Shown here piece after piece: positions 10,784 to 20,883 of a stretch of DNA of 64,000 nucleotides. The notes under the pieces were generated by a model. It was not told the DNA's origin and did not search any database. It worked only from the letters and a program-made list of their open reading frames with translations. The first letter of the stretch is position 1. Each line of letters opens with the position of its first letter. Source of the DNA: Brachypterus glaber (taxonomy: Eukaryota > Arthropoda > Insecta > Coleoptera > Kateretidae); assembly GCA_958510825.1 (NCBI GenBank), contig OY294047.1, positions 52,993,365 to 53,057,364 of the forward strand. Reading direction: 5' to 3'. The position numbers and the translations under genes are program-made.

Positions 10784-11468
10784 CCCAGACAGCACAAAGA
10801 TGACTTAAAGAGATCTTAAATTTAAGACATACGACATCTTAATCTTACGACATCTTAAGATGTCGTAGCTCGTGATTCAAGATGTCTTAAAAACGTCGGT
10901 TTTCGCCGTATATGCATCTTAAAGACGTATTAACGACGTCGTATGTTACAAAAGGTAACGTCTTTAAGACATCTTTTTTGAGACGCCTTACTGACGCCTT
11001 GCACAGTCGACTTTACAACATAACACCCCCTCCCATATACGTTGCTAGGTATTGATATAAAAAGCGTAATAAGAATTAGAATCAGAGGTAATTTGTTTGT
11101 CAAAAAAAGATATAAAAAAAATGTGATTTTTTTTAACTTTTTTTTCAGTTTTTTTTTTGAAAATTTCTTTTTTTCTTTTTTTTTAATTTTTTCGTTTTTC
11201 GTAAAAAGAAAAAAAAAACGAAAACTAATTTTTTTTTAATATTTTAGTTTTTCAAAAAAAGATCTTTAAAAAAATGGTAGTTTTTTTAATAGTTGATTGT
11301 GTTTAATATATTTTTAGCGATGAGTATCGAAGTTAAGACGATGTTAATCAGATATCTTTAAAAAATCCCTAAAAAGAAGTCCATAAGATATCCTTTTTAT
11401 GTCTTTAGGCATCCAGACATAATTAAGATCTAAAAAAGACGTCTTTAAAATATCATGTGCTGTCTGGG
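10784..11468. mobile_element. CCCAGACAGCAC...GTGCTGTCTGGG element with AAGACGTCTT core
   Basis: Perfect 12-bp inverted ends at 10784 and 11468, flanked by GT on both sides. The outer 200 bp on each side are packed with GACGTC/AAGATGTCTT palindromes. The centre (11100-11290) is T-rich. No coding capacity seen. Confidence 0.85.
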
Positions 11469-11615
11469 GTGCTGTCCTAGATTTTTTTGATACCGATAGT
11501 ACCTATAGGTTGAATAACGTATAAGTTACTGTAGTAAATATAAATAAATGTATACATATGCTATATTAATTAATTATAATTATATAATATCAATTATAAT
11601 AAAGTTGAATTTTTA

Positions 11616-12893
11616 CTATGAAGTTTCCAGTGTCTGAAATCGATTTTGTAAATTATCCAGTTTTGCCTGGATGGTTTCAAGAGTACTATAAAACTGTAAC
11701 AGTTCTTCATCATTTAATTCTAAAACTATATTATCTTTCTTACTTTCCGCCAAACTGGAAATATTAAATTGTACTCTCGCATTCGGGCTTGATTCCTTAT
11801 TGCAAAACTTTGAGGCTGATTGCAGATTAAGTTCCCAGGAGATGTCATCTAATTTCATCCTATCCTCGAAATTCCCAAAATCATTTTTAGTCTGCTCCAA
11901 CCACAATTTAACAAAGATTTCAGCCTTTTCTTCATTAAACTGCAAGTTATCAGAAAGTTGTTTTTGTAGTACTGTAGGCTTTAAAATTACCTTGCTAGCT
12001 TGCTTGAAAATGTAAGCAATACTTTGTACAAGCAACTGAAGATTAGATTCATCTAATTTTAACGATTCCTTAAGCTTGCCGAGTTCATCTGGAGTGAAAT
12101 ATTCATCAGATTTAGCTTCAATAATGTGAGATAGAAGAAGGTTGAATTTATTGGAGCCCAGATCATTTATTAAAGTTATGCCCTCAAATAGCCTAAAATT
12201 AATGGCATTTTAAACTACAGTTGCATTTGATGAAAAGCAAGAAATATAACAGATTTTTAATTAAAAAAAAACTAATAAACTTGTATTAATGGTGCAGGCC
12301 ACTTGAAAAACAACTTTATGATATTTTAAGATCACTTTGTCATAAAGACTTGAAATTTTGACCAAAAGTTTTTTGCAACACTGAAAGTCTTTGGTCCAAA
12401 ATTTACGTCTCTTTGTCAAAGCGTTCTTGAAATATTGTACAGTTTGTCAAACTTAGGAATAGACCCCCCTAGTGCGCATTGGACAGTTGTTAGAGGTGCG
12501 CGTACCGCCTATCTTTCTTCCTCTGAAGATTTTCTCTTATATTTCCACGTCTCTTCCAAAGTTTGACAAGCTGTAGTGTAAAGTTGTTTGGCAAGCAACC
12601 TCCACCATTAATATGAGTATAGAACAACTTGGCCTAATTTTAGATGAATGTTGCTTGAATGTTAGATGCCTAATGTTAGGGTCTAATGTTAGAATAATGT
12701 TTATCTAACGTTTTACCAAAAGTTAAATAAGGTTATTCTAACGTTAGGCACATAACGTTAGAAATTTTAAGGTTAAAAATCGGGAAATTTGTACATTGAA
12801 AACGCGTTAGAAAAATTTCTACTAGGTTGTGGAATCAGTTCACACATATTTAATAAAGTACCTTTCGTTAGTAGTCAACCAATTTAATGTCAT
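11616..12893 (-). CDS. COMMD10: COMM domain-containing protein 10 (COMMD10), two exons
   Basis: Subunit of the Commander/CCC complex, which works with retromer-like machinery in endosomal recycling and binds cullins/NF-kB regulators (family knowledge). Exon 1 is 12893-12862 (ATG at 12891-12893, 10 codons plus 2 bases, donor AAAG|GTACTT). Exon 2 is 12192-11616 (acceptor TTTTAG|GC, stop TAG at 11616-11618). The phases join to give an 11th residue Arg and a 202-aa protein, the same length as human COMMD10. The N-terminal helical HN region spans about 12-120. The COMM domain spans about 127-199, with the conserved Trp at 130 in the block ISWELNLQ and the C-terminal helix ending FYSTLETIQAKLDNLQ, very close to the human tail. 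Exon 1 is short and was assigned by phase, an initiator Met and similarity to the family start (Trp shortly before TPR/TNER-like residues), so it is less certain than exon 2. It lies in tandem with ANAPC15 on the same strand, about 1.8 kb downstream of it. Confidence 0.9.
12294..12604. repeat. Hairpin repeat related to 2226-2406
   Basis: Arms GCCACTTGAAAAACAACTT and its approximate complement at 12580-12600, with an inner AGACTTGAAATTTTG/CAAAATTTACGTCT pair. It lies in COMMD10 intron 1. Confidence 0.65.
12650..12775. repeat. Cluster of TAACGTTA-type palindromes in COMMD10 intron 1
   Basis: GTTAGA/TCTAAC and AACGTTAG units recur about eight times in 120 bp, in both orientations. Organisation resembles the palindrome clusters elsewhere, but no CCCAGAC ends are seen. 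Confidence 0.6.
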
Positions 12894-13352
12894 TTTTTAT
12901 CACAAAAAAATAGTTTGTTGTGAATAACGATGAAATTCACAGAAAACCAATAAAATGTCACTATCGTGTACATTTGAACTACCAGCCCCAACTATTATTC
13001 ATAGCTCAAACCGAATGTTGTCCACTATTCATAAACTGAGTCACTCTACCTGGCGGCGGTTCTAGCGAGTTTCTTACCTTCTTCTATGCCCAGTTCTCGG
13101 TCGAGATAACGCGGCAAATCGAGTAGGTACACGATTATTCACTGAATAAGGTCAATTACCCTCTTTTGTTGGTATGACAACTGGATTTGAAAAAAATCTT
13201 AATTTTCGATTTTTTTTTTGTAGGTATATTTTTATGAACATTTTTGTGCATATGCCCAAGTGAAAGGTAATAAAATAAAACCAAATGTAAATAATTTAAT
13301 TACATTTACTTAAAAATATTAAAATAAAATATAAAGTATGTAGACTAACCAA

Positions 13353-13860
13353 AGGCCACTTGCACCAACAAAAAAATCCTCGCCAATTTAATCCAAGTTT
13401 AAAGTTAATGGCGATTTCTCCCGTTAGATTAGACAGGGACAAAAGTTCTACCCAAAAAGGATAGAAGACATACATACACTCCCACTTCCACCCAACCAAA
13501 CAAATTCTGTATTTTTTCTTTGTGAAAAAATACAATATTTACTTGGTCGGGCGAAAAGTGTAACTATATTAAAGAAATTACTGACGCCATCTAAATTTTA
13601 GTAGAATTATCTTATTCTACAGATTCACATTAGCTATGTTCGTTCGTGCCGCTCAGTGCTACACTTTCCGGCCAACCAAATAAATACTGTATTTGTTGTA
13701 TGAAAAACAAATACAGTATTTATTTGGTTGGCTGGAAAGTGTAGCACAAATGAGATAGAGATAGGGTAGACGTCTTTTGTTTCATAATTCTAGTTGTAGA
13801 GAGCTCCATTAACTTTAATCAATGCTTTAAAGCACCATTGGTGCAATTGGCCATTAACCA
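13353..13860. mobile_element. 410-bp 'AATGGCGATTTCTCCCG' element nested in a GGCCACTTGCACC MITE
   Basis: The left half of a Harbinger-like MITE (13353-13408) and a diverged right half (13807-13860) flank an inserted 13407-13810 element, with TTAA at both junctions. The inserted family has two internal hairpins (AAATACTGTATTTG type). Other copies: 20121-20525 (reverse), 27241-27653, 34584-34997. Confidence 0.7.
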
Positions 13861-14089
13861 TATGCTGACAAGATACTGTCTTGCCAGGATATGGTTTAAA
13901 ATAGTAAATACAAATTTTAGAAAATCTCAAGATCTCAAAAATCACTTTGAAGTACCAAAAATCTTCACAGTGCAAATTTGCACCCATTGCCCCCCCCCTG
14001 GATCGGCCCCTGTGCATAATTATGCATAACTATACTTAATTTTAGGTAAAATTAGATATAATTATGCATAATCATTACATAGGACCACA

Positions 14090-14666
14090 AATGTGTCCTG
14101 TCAATTGACCTGGATCAGATTGTTTTTGTCGCTGAACACAAATCCGTCGTCAAAACGTCAGGTTTTTTTTTTAATACAAAAAACCATTTTTTTTGTTTTA
14201 TTTCGCTCATTTTTTCCAAAATATTAATCTAAATGTATTATATGCCTATATTTCTGGAATCAGCGCGTCGAGATCTATCGACATGATTTTTTTTTAATCT
14301 AAGATATGGTCAAAATCCACAAGTTTCGGTCATCGTCTAGATTTTTTTTTAATGATGATTCCAAATATATATATATAGGCATATAATAACCTTCAGATTA
14401 TCGGGGCTGGCAAAAAGGGCCATAATGGCCTAGTTGCCTGGCTTTAGCCTCCCCACCCTTACTACTATTACTACCTTCAGATTAATATTTTGGAAAATAT
14501 GAGCAAAATAAAATTTTCAAAAGGAAAAATTGGTTTGTTCTTATTAAAAAAAAACCCTGACGTGACGGGCCAAAACGGACGACGGATTCGTGTTCAGCGA
14601 CCAAAAATACACCTAGAAAACCATTTCTGATCCAGGTCAATCGACAGGATAAATTTGTGGTCCTGT
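14090..14666. mobile_element. Foldback element with a 72-bp LINE-end insertion
   Basis: The arms pair from GGACCACAAATGTGTCCTG to GGATAAATTTGTGGTCC. Near the centre, 14401-14472 is flanked by a perfect 12-bp duplication ACCTTCAGATTA (14389-14400, 14473-14484). The opposite arm (about 14215-14260) shows the empty site. Confidence 0.85.
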
Positions 14667-14720
14667 GTTATTAATCATACAAAAACTTTTTTTCCTGGGT
14701 TGTTATTGATCCTGTGTATT

Positions 14721-15993
14721 TTATCGGACATTGTGGCCTTGTACAATTCTAATGCGCACGTCCACAGGCGAATTTCTCTCCTGCGACACATCCATTTCGA
14801 TTTCATCCTCCTCCTCGTCGTCGTGACTTTCCGATTCGTCGTCGTCGTCGTTGTCGTCCTCGTCATCCTCCTCGTCTTCTTCTTCTATGTTCTGAAAAAT
14901 CAAAATTCACCTGTAAATCAGCTAAACAGTTGCAAGCACCTTGTCAAAACATTAGATCATATATACATAGATATGGCATTATTATTGATTTGTTTTATGT
15001 AGAACATATACAAAGCCAATTGTAAACAAATCACTATAGCGGTGAGGTTGCGAGGAGATGAAGTATAACATATTTGTCAAGAAACCACTATAGTGGTGGG
15101 TGGTGACCAGAAGCGAGAAGGTGAAATCTACCTGGATATAGCAATAAAAACATTTCGGTTTGACATGGACTCAAGGCGCATCTATGTATATATTTTTTTG
15201 AGATAAATGTGAGGTTTTTTTTTGTTGAGGTAAAGACCAGCCCCTTCTAGCCAAATGATTATATAAATTACCTCTGATGCAGTCTTGCCAATAGGTATTA
15301 AATCACTGTTCTTAAGAGATATGGATGCAAGCTGGAAAAAAGAAATCAACATTAAACAGATGTTAAAATTGTCAGTAAAAAAAATTAAATGAATAAATAT
15401 GTATACTTTTAACTTCAAAGTTTGAAACAACACTTAAGTATGTTTCATGTGGGTTTATGTATGTGGAGCTCATTTTTAAAATGCAACAAATGGCGTAATT
15501 AAAAATTGATGGTCTGTGTGGAAAAATTATTTGGGGCCCCTTGAATGTTCAAGTACTACGTCACACAAATTGTACCAAAATTCATACACTTCATACCCCG
15601 TTTCTCGCGTTATTAAAGGCTGTAGAGATTTCATTTATTGGCTACCCCCCAAATAGGGGGTGTTTTAGGGGGGGTAGCCAAAATATAAAATCTACAGCCT
15701 GTAATAACGCGTAATAGCAGCTGCAAAAGTATATAAATTTTAAATAGGTTGTTTGACAAATAAGTGTGTTCAACTGTATAGTGCAAGAGTGCAGAAACCA
15801 ACAAACATAACTAATAAGACTGTTTTTTTATAAATTTTTCGGAAAATATTTAAAAAATATTAGTGCATACCCAACTTTGATGTTCTCGTTCCATAGCAGA
15901 GACTTCCTCCTCATCATCAACTGGAGGATCAACATCAAACCAAGAAGGATCAATTAATTTTGGTTTTAAATCCGGAAATAACGGAATACTCAT
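14721..15993 (-). CDS. ANAPC15: Anaphase-promoting complex subunit 15 (ANAPC15), three exons
   Basis: Small APC/C subunit that promotes turnover of the mitotic checkpoint complex on CDC20 (family knowledge). Exon 1 is 15993-15871 (41 codons, donor TTGG|GTATGC), exon 2 is 15331-15272 (20 codons, acceptor TTTCCAG, donor GAG|GTAATT), exon 3 is 14891-14721 (56 codons and TAA, acceptor TTTTTCAG). All joins are phase 0, giving 117 aa against 121 in human. Diagnostic blocks are the N-terminal MSIPLFPDLKP, a Trp-Phe-Asp/Asn pair at 18-20, a Gln-Ser-Trp at the exon 1 end, and PIGKTASE at 54-61, the family's PIGKPASE. The rest is an Asp/Glu-rich tail (about 62-100), as in other members. Intron 2 holds a MITE copy (14952-15187) and intron 1 a 120-bp hairpin. 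The gene is divergent from CD2BP2. The acidic tail makes misleading open frames on the plus strand (poly-Val). Confidence 0.92.
14952..15187. repeat. MITE 'ATTAGATCAT' in ANAPC15 intron 2
   Basis: Same sequence as 49628-49898 but lacking the last bases of the right inverted repeat. It contains ACCACTATAGTGG-type inner palindromes. Confidence 0.85.
15590..15725. repeat. Hairpin in ANAPC15 intron 1
   Basis: GTTATTAAAGGCTGTAGA and TTGGCTACCCCCC pair with GGGGGGGTAGCCAA and TCTACAGCCTGTAATAAC. Confidence 0.75.
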
Positions 15994-16257
15994 CTTTCTT
16001 TCTCACAAAAAATACACAAAAACAAACAAAATTTATCGATTTCTTCTTCTTCAATTTTGACGTTTGACAAACACTGCCAACAACTTAAAGAAATGAAAAA
16101 AATATATTCTCTATTGTAATACTGGCTTTTGGCTAAAACTGCGTTATGAAAAATGCCCATTCGATGTAGATGTTTTCTTTTTTTTTTCGATGTTGTTCTA
16201 ACCTAAAATTATTTTTTGACGTTAACCTGTAAATAAATCAATAAAAAATAATTTAAA
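15994..16257. promoter_or_regulatory. Shared divergent promoter region, ANAPC15 / CD2BP2
   Basis: Only 264 bp separate the start codons of ANAPC15 (minus) and CD2BP2 (plus), so both 5' UTRs and core promoters must lie here unless upstream untranslated exons exist. I see no repeat copy in this interval, unlike the flanks. No canonical TATA box in a convincing position was found. Exact start sites cannot be read from sequence alone. Confidence 0.6.
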
Positions 16258-17259
16258 ATGTCAAAACGAAAGTTTGAAGATGAATTAATAGATCAAAGAA
16301 CCAATAAACGCAGTGCGATCCGTGAAAATGTGAAAAAACACACTCTAGATTCTGATGAAGAAGATTTTGTTGATGAGGATAATATTTTGGACAATGAAGA
16401 TATTGAAGGAGAAGAGGATGGCATCGCCAGACAGGACGAAGGACAACGTATGACTGCGTTTAACATGAAAGAAGAGATGGAAGAAGGACATTTTGATAAA
16501 GACGGACATTTTATTTGGAATAATGAAGCAGAAATTAAAGATAACTGGCTCGACAACATAGACTGGCAAAAAATTAAACATTCTGAAACATACAAAGACA
16601 AATATAGTGTCGATGAAGTCGGTTTAGGGGCTGAAAGTGACTCTGAGGAAGAAACAGATGACTCGTTTGATGAAATTCAAGTGTACAAAGATATTTTTAC
16701 TTTAATGAAACCAAAGGAATCTATAAATAAAGCTATAAAACGTCTAAGTGGGGATAACATGAAGCTATCGAGTATGGAACGTTTAAAACGGAAAAAAGCA
16801 GGTACATTAAACAATAATGAAGATTGTACAAAATTAACCGAGCTTGCTAATAAGCTGTTAAGTAAGTTGGGAAATATGGATATTTATCAAGAAACCTATG
16901 AACAAATACAAACTAAAATAGAAAATAGTGAGAAAAAGGGTAAAACTATTGTCAAAGAGGCTGAATTTGATATGTATGCAGATGATTTTAGCTCAAAAGA
17001 ACAAGAAAAAATACACTCAGGCCCATCGAGTAATGTTACATTTAAAAGCCCTGAAGAGGATCCACCTAAACCGAAAGAAATATCATGGGAATTTAAATGG
17101 AAAATTGAAGATGAAGAAATACAAGGTCCATTTAGTACAGCACAAATGATTAAATATGCTGAAGAGAACCATTTCAAAAGTGGTGTTATGGTGAGAAAAT
17201 GCGGTGAAAATGGTAACTTTTATACCTCAAATAGAATAGATTTTGAATTATATGAATAA
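16258..17259 (+). CDS. CD2BP2: CD2BP2/LIN1-like GYF-domain protein (U5 snRNP 52K)
   Basis: Homologue of human CD2BP2 and yeast Lin1 (fly holn1), which binds PRPF6/DIM1 proteins during U5 snRNP assembly and is absent from the mature tri-snRNP (family knowledge). The single uninterrupted 333-codon frame compares with 341 aa in human. Residues 1-60 are basic then very acidic. A conserved block around 61-90 (QRMTAFNMKEEMEEGHFDKDG) is a family hallmark. The C-terminal GYF domain is about 274-333, with WEFKWK, GPFSTAQM and the terminal NRIDFELYE. The namesake tripeptide reads Asn-His-Phe and the groove Trp after AQM is Tyr, so proline-ligand binding may be altered. The start is the first ATG after the shared promoter and matches the family N-terminus MSKRK. 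A polyadenylation signal AATAAA lies 67 nt past the stop. No intron is seen. Confidence 0.93.
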   Translation: MSKRKFEDELIDQRTNKRSAIRENVKKHTLDSDEEDFVDEDNILDNEDIEGEEDGIARQDEGQRMTAFNMKEEMEEGHFDKDGHFIWNNEAEIKDNWLDNIDWQKIKHSETYKDKYSVDEVGLGAESDSEEETDDSFDEIQVYKDIFTLMKPKESINKAIKRLSGDNMKLSSMERLKRKKAGTLNNNEDCTKLTELANKLLSKLGNMDIYQETYEQIQTKIENSEKKGKTIVKEAEFDMYADDFSSKEQEKIHSGPSSNVTFKSPEEDPPKPKEISWEFKWKIEDEEIQGPFSTAQMIKYAEENHFKSGVMVRKCGENGNFYTSNRIDFELYE

Positions 17260-17325
17260 TTTTAATTTATATCAGTCTTATAAATTTGTATTAGCATCCA
17301 AAATCTTTATTTGGTTAATATAAAT

Positions 17326-17331
17326 AATAAA
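17326..17331 (+). terminator. Putative poly(A) signal of CD2BP2
   Basis: Perfect AATAAA 67 nt after the CD2BP2 stop codon, a normal distance for a short insect 3' UTR. Confidence 0.55.
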
Positions 17332-17756
17332 ATTTAAATCAGTTTTTTATACATAGAGTTTTCGCTAAATTCTTTTTGAATGTAAAAAATTACAGGATGT
17401 TCCATTTAAAAAAAACATATTTATACCACTTCAGGCGAAACCGAAAACAAAAACAAAAAAATTAAATCCGCCATTTTATAGCCAACGTAAAATTATATAA
17501 ATCACCAAAGTTTCGTTTTTATTGAAAGAAGATTAATCTTAATTTTCGGGGTGGACATAAATAAAACTCGCCCGATATAATCGAATTATTTGGTAGTTCG
17601 TTTATGATAGAAATTTATAGAAACTCTACGTTTGAACTACTATTAAAACATTGCAAATCGTGCAACGTTTTCACTTAAGGAAATGCTCTTTTTTAAGTGC
17701 TTATGTTTTTTAAACACCTGTATTTTTTAAAGCATTTTTCAAGTAGATACAATGTG

Positions 17757-17838
17757 ATGAATTGTTCCAGAATACAGCTTTACTTTGTTGTTATTGTATG
17801 TTATACTGCTTTTTTAATAATATTGTACATGTATCAAG
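17757..17838 (+). other. Candidate first coding exon with signal-anchor-like sequence
   Basis: An ATG at 17757 opens 27 codons: a short N-terminus (MNCSR) then about 20 mostly hydrophobic residues (ending LIILYMYQ). A strong donor CAAG|GTAAGAC closes it at 17838 in phase 1. It reads like the start of a type II membrane or secreted protein. No matching downstream exon was recognised before 37732. The Ctr1A exon acceptor at 37732 would join in frame (G+TA = Val, then the Ctr1A Met), which may be coincidence (1 in 3). An upstream out-of-frame ATG TGA sits at 17752. It may be chance in AT-rich DNA. Confidence 0.22.
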
Positions 17839-18420
17839 GTAAGACTTATAGTTATAGGTATGTTTTAAACTTACATTTAATGTTCTGTTTTATCACAAGA
17901 GGTCACAGAAAACAAATTAAAGAGGTCAAAGAACATTTCTGTGTATGTGGCATATCGTTGTTACTGTCTCAACCTCCAAATCTTGGAGGATGGAAGGGGT
18001 ATTTCCATTCCCTCCTCTAAGCTCTTAACAGAGACTACAACTTTATCTCGGCTCTAAATCTCCAAACAATGGATCTTCGGTGCTTTACACCAAACAACTC
18101 TACTATTATAATAATAATAAATTGGAGTTTGTATGATTTATTAGTAATTAAATCATATGAACTCCAGTTACGAGGTTGATTGTTGTTTTATACTGTTTAA
18201 CAATACGAGGTTGAGAAACTAAGACGACGATATGTTCATATTTCAAATTAGTGGCTGGATATCCTTTCGATGTAAAACTTGATTCGATGTAGAAAGTTGT
18301 TTTTCTGATGTTGGTGTCCCAGAATTTTGACAGACATCAAAAATTGACGAACGTTCGGTTAAATTCGAATCCTAATAAGGAATGTACAGCGAAATTGTCC
18401 GAATGTAAATTCTTTTATAA

Positions 18421-18751
18421 TTTAGCAAAAGTAAAATAAATTCGTTAAGATAAACAGATGCTGTAAAGTTTGTGTGGTGATCTAGTGTTAAACATTACAG
18501 TACAACAAAAAAGACTTTGAAACAGACATTTTCTTCACCCATTTGCTTTCAATTCGTGTTATATAATTAAACGCAGAAAATCAGTGAAATTTAGATACTT
18601 AACCTTAGCCAAGAAAGTGAAAGTACCTACCTATTATCTGTTTTTCTGATCGTTTAATTTGGAACAATCTACAGTTATCGAAAGTCGAGCAAAAGACTTG
18701 GTGTTCAAGTTAAAATTCTGCAAGAAAAAATACGTAAATAAAACGAATTAG
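18421..18751 (+). other. Candidate non-coding 5' exon ending in a consensus donor
   Basis: A stretch not matching any repeat family I traced here, without long frames, ends with AATTAG|GTGAGTTT, a near-perfect splice donor at 18752. Ctr1A lacks a promoter near its first coding exon (37734 follows a good acceptor, TTTTGTTTCAG), so it must have an upstream untranslated exon. This is one candidate; the left limit is arbitrary. Confidence 0.2.
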
Positions 18752-18899
18752 GTGAGTTTCTAATTATTATTTATTTATTCATATAATTTACCAAACACAT
18801 AAATTTCATATGCAAATATTTTAATATTTATTATTTAATCATCATTATAAACAAAACAATATATTAATTATTAACACCTATATATTACTGCACATGTTA

Positions 18900-19112
18900 T
18901 AAATTGGTATAATACACAAAGCGCTAACTACCGGGATTTATAAATCCTGTGTCTTTCTTTCTTTCTTTCTCTAAAACAACTTTACAGAAAAATACAGGCT
19001 TCTACGAGGGCTTCTATCTGGATTTATAAATCCCTGTAGTAAGTGCTATGTGTAAACGTGGTGTATCAGCAATTTGTATAATGATGTATTATACCAAATT
19101 GTATGATTATTT
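18900..19112. repeat. MITE with GGGATTTATAAATCC units and (TTTC)n
   Basis: TTGGTATAATACA at the left pairs with TGTATTATACCAA at the right, and inside AGCGCTAACTAC...GGGATTTATAAATCC pairs with GGATTTATAAATCCC...GTAGTAAGTGCT. A TTTC microsatellite sits between. Confidence 0.7.
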
Positions 19113-19727
19113 TTAATTGTTTCTATACATCTTTGTACATATCTATTTTTATATTTGCATATAGACTAATCAGCTAACAAACAATGTGTGCCACATGTTG
19201 TAAAATACTAGTAAATTCCTTTACGTATTGAGTCAGATATTTCACTCAATATGTCAAACTATTTAACCATAATATATTGTATTAATACATGAACTTTGGT
19301 ACTCTGTTGACCATGATATAGAAAAAAATGTCAATTTCATAATGTGGGTTCAGGTCTGCAGAGAAGACGATTTCAACCTTTAGAAAAAAAATCAGAAAAT
19401 ATATGGGCTCCATTTATAATACAAGATAGAAAAATATTTCTCAAGGGCCCAATCAGTCCTTGTAAAAAAAGCTGTGTGTGAGAAAATTTCAGGGCCCTGA
19501 TTAAATTTCTGAGATGCCCTATTTTTATTCAAATTTAAAAGTGATTTTAATTTTAAAATATAAAACCTTGAAATTATTAAATTCTGATTTTTACCTGCAA
19601 TCCAAGGTTAATCAATTAATATAACTTACAATGTAATATTATTATAAATGGACAGTGTTATGCAATAAACGTGTAACTAGGGATCGACCGATATGGATTT
19701 TTTTCCCGATACCGATAATCGAAAATT

Positions 19728-19885
19728 CAAATAGTATATTAAAGCACTTATTCCATAACACGTTTTTAGCGCACTAGTACTTTAGACAACTCGCCGCAAG
19801 CGGCTTGTTTTCTAAACTTGTACTCGTGCGTTAAAAACGAAATGTTATGAAACTAGTGCTTTAATATACTATTTGAATTTTCGTG
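19728..19885. repeat. Palindromic head of the 'AATAGTATATTAAAG' repeat
   Basis: Near-complete 158-bp inverted repeat centred on CGCCGCAAGCGGC. The start AATAGTATATTAAAGCAC and end GTGCTTTAATATACTATT are exact complements. Confidence 0.85.
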
Positions 19886-20120
19886 CAAAAAAACGTTGCA
19901 AACTTCAGCTTCATAGTTTTTGAGGTTGCTGGAACCAAATCCGATGTTGAAAATTGAAAATTTAAAATGGTGGATCCAATACGGTAGAGAAAACTATTAT
20001 AGCCTCGCACTCTTAAATCCCTCGCTGCTACTCATCTCGGGATATAATACGCTTGGCCGTAAAAAATGTCTTCTCTACCTTGGTATAATTACTATTAAAC
20101 ATTTTGACTAAAACACTTAA

Positions 20121-20525
20121 AATGGAGCTCTCTGCAACTAGAATTATGAAACAAAAGACGTCTACCCTATCTCTATCTCATTTGTGCTACACTTTCCAGC
20201 CAACCAAATAAATACTGTATTTATTTTTCATGCAACAAATACAGTATTTATTTGGTTGGCCGGAAAGTGTAGCACTGAGCGGCACAAACGAAAATAGCTA
20301 ATGTGAATCTGTAGAATAAGATAATTCTACTAAAATTTAGATGGCGCCAGTAATTTCTTTAATAAAAATAATATAGTCGCCCGGCCAAGTAAATATTGTA
20401 TTTGTTCAACAAAGAACAAATACAGAATTTGTTTGGTCGGGTGGAAGTGGGAGTGTATGTATGTCTTCTATCCTTTTTGGATAGAACTTTTGTCCCTGTC
20501 TAATCTAACGGGAGAAATCGCCATT
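20121..20525 (-). repeat. 'AATGGCGATTTCTCCCG' element, reverse copy
   Basis: Full-length reverse complement of the 13407-13810 family member, ending CGCCATT at 20525. It abuts the next hairpin directly. Confidence 0.9.
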
Positions 20526-20654
20526 AAGGGCATATCCACAGGCTCGAATAACAACCGTGAATGGCTTACAAGAAACATGGCGGAACTTCAAGCCAATCAC
20601 GGCATCGCATTCTTATGTACTATGTTGTTATTCGAGCCTGTGGATATGCCTTAA
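20524..20654. repeat. Hairpin MITE flanked by TTAA
   Basis: GGGCATATCCACAGGCTCG with AATAACAAC is repeated inverted before 20650. Both ends carry TTAA (20524-20527, 20651-20654), a TTAA-type target duplication or part of the ends. Confidence 0.8.
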
Positions 20655-20883
20655 GCATTTGTTTCACTTGTTCATGTATCAGAACATGTACAAAATATAT
20701 AATTTTTAATTAAATTCCTTTACCTAGGCAAAGTGAATGTTGAAATTTTGAACATTTACATTTACCCAGGCAATCGACAGTACATTTACAAAACAGCTAA
20801 TTAAATTTAATTGTTTGTTATTAGTTGTAATCTAGATATCTAGATCACTTTCACTATTTATTATACTACTGTAATATTTATTA

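Noticed and set aside
14655..15002. Plus-strand frame with poly-Val
   Set aside because: It is the antisense of the acidic ANAPC15 exon 3.
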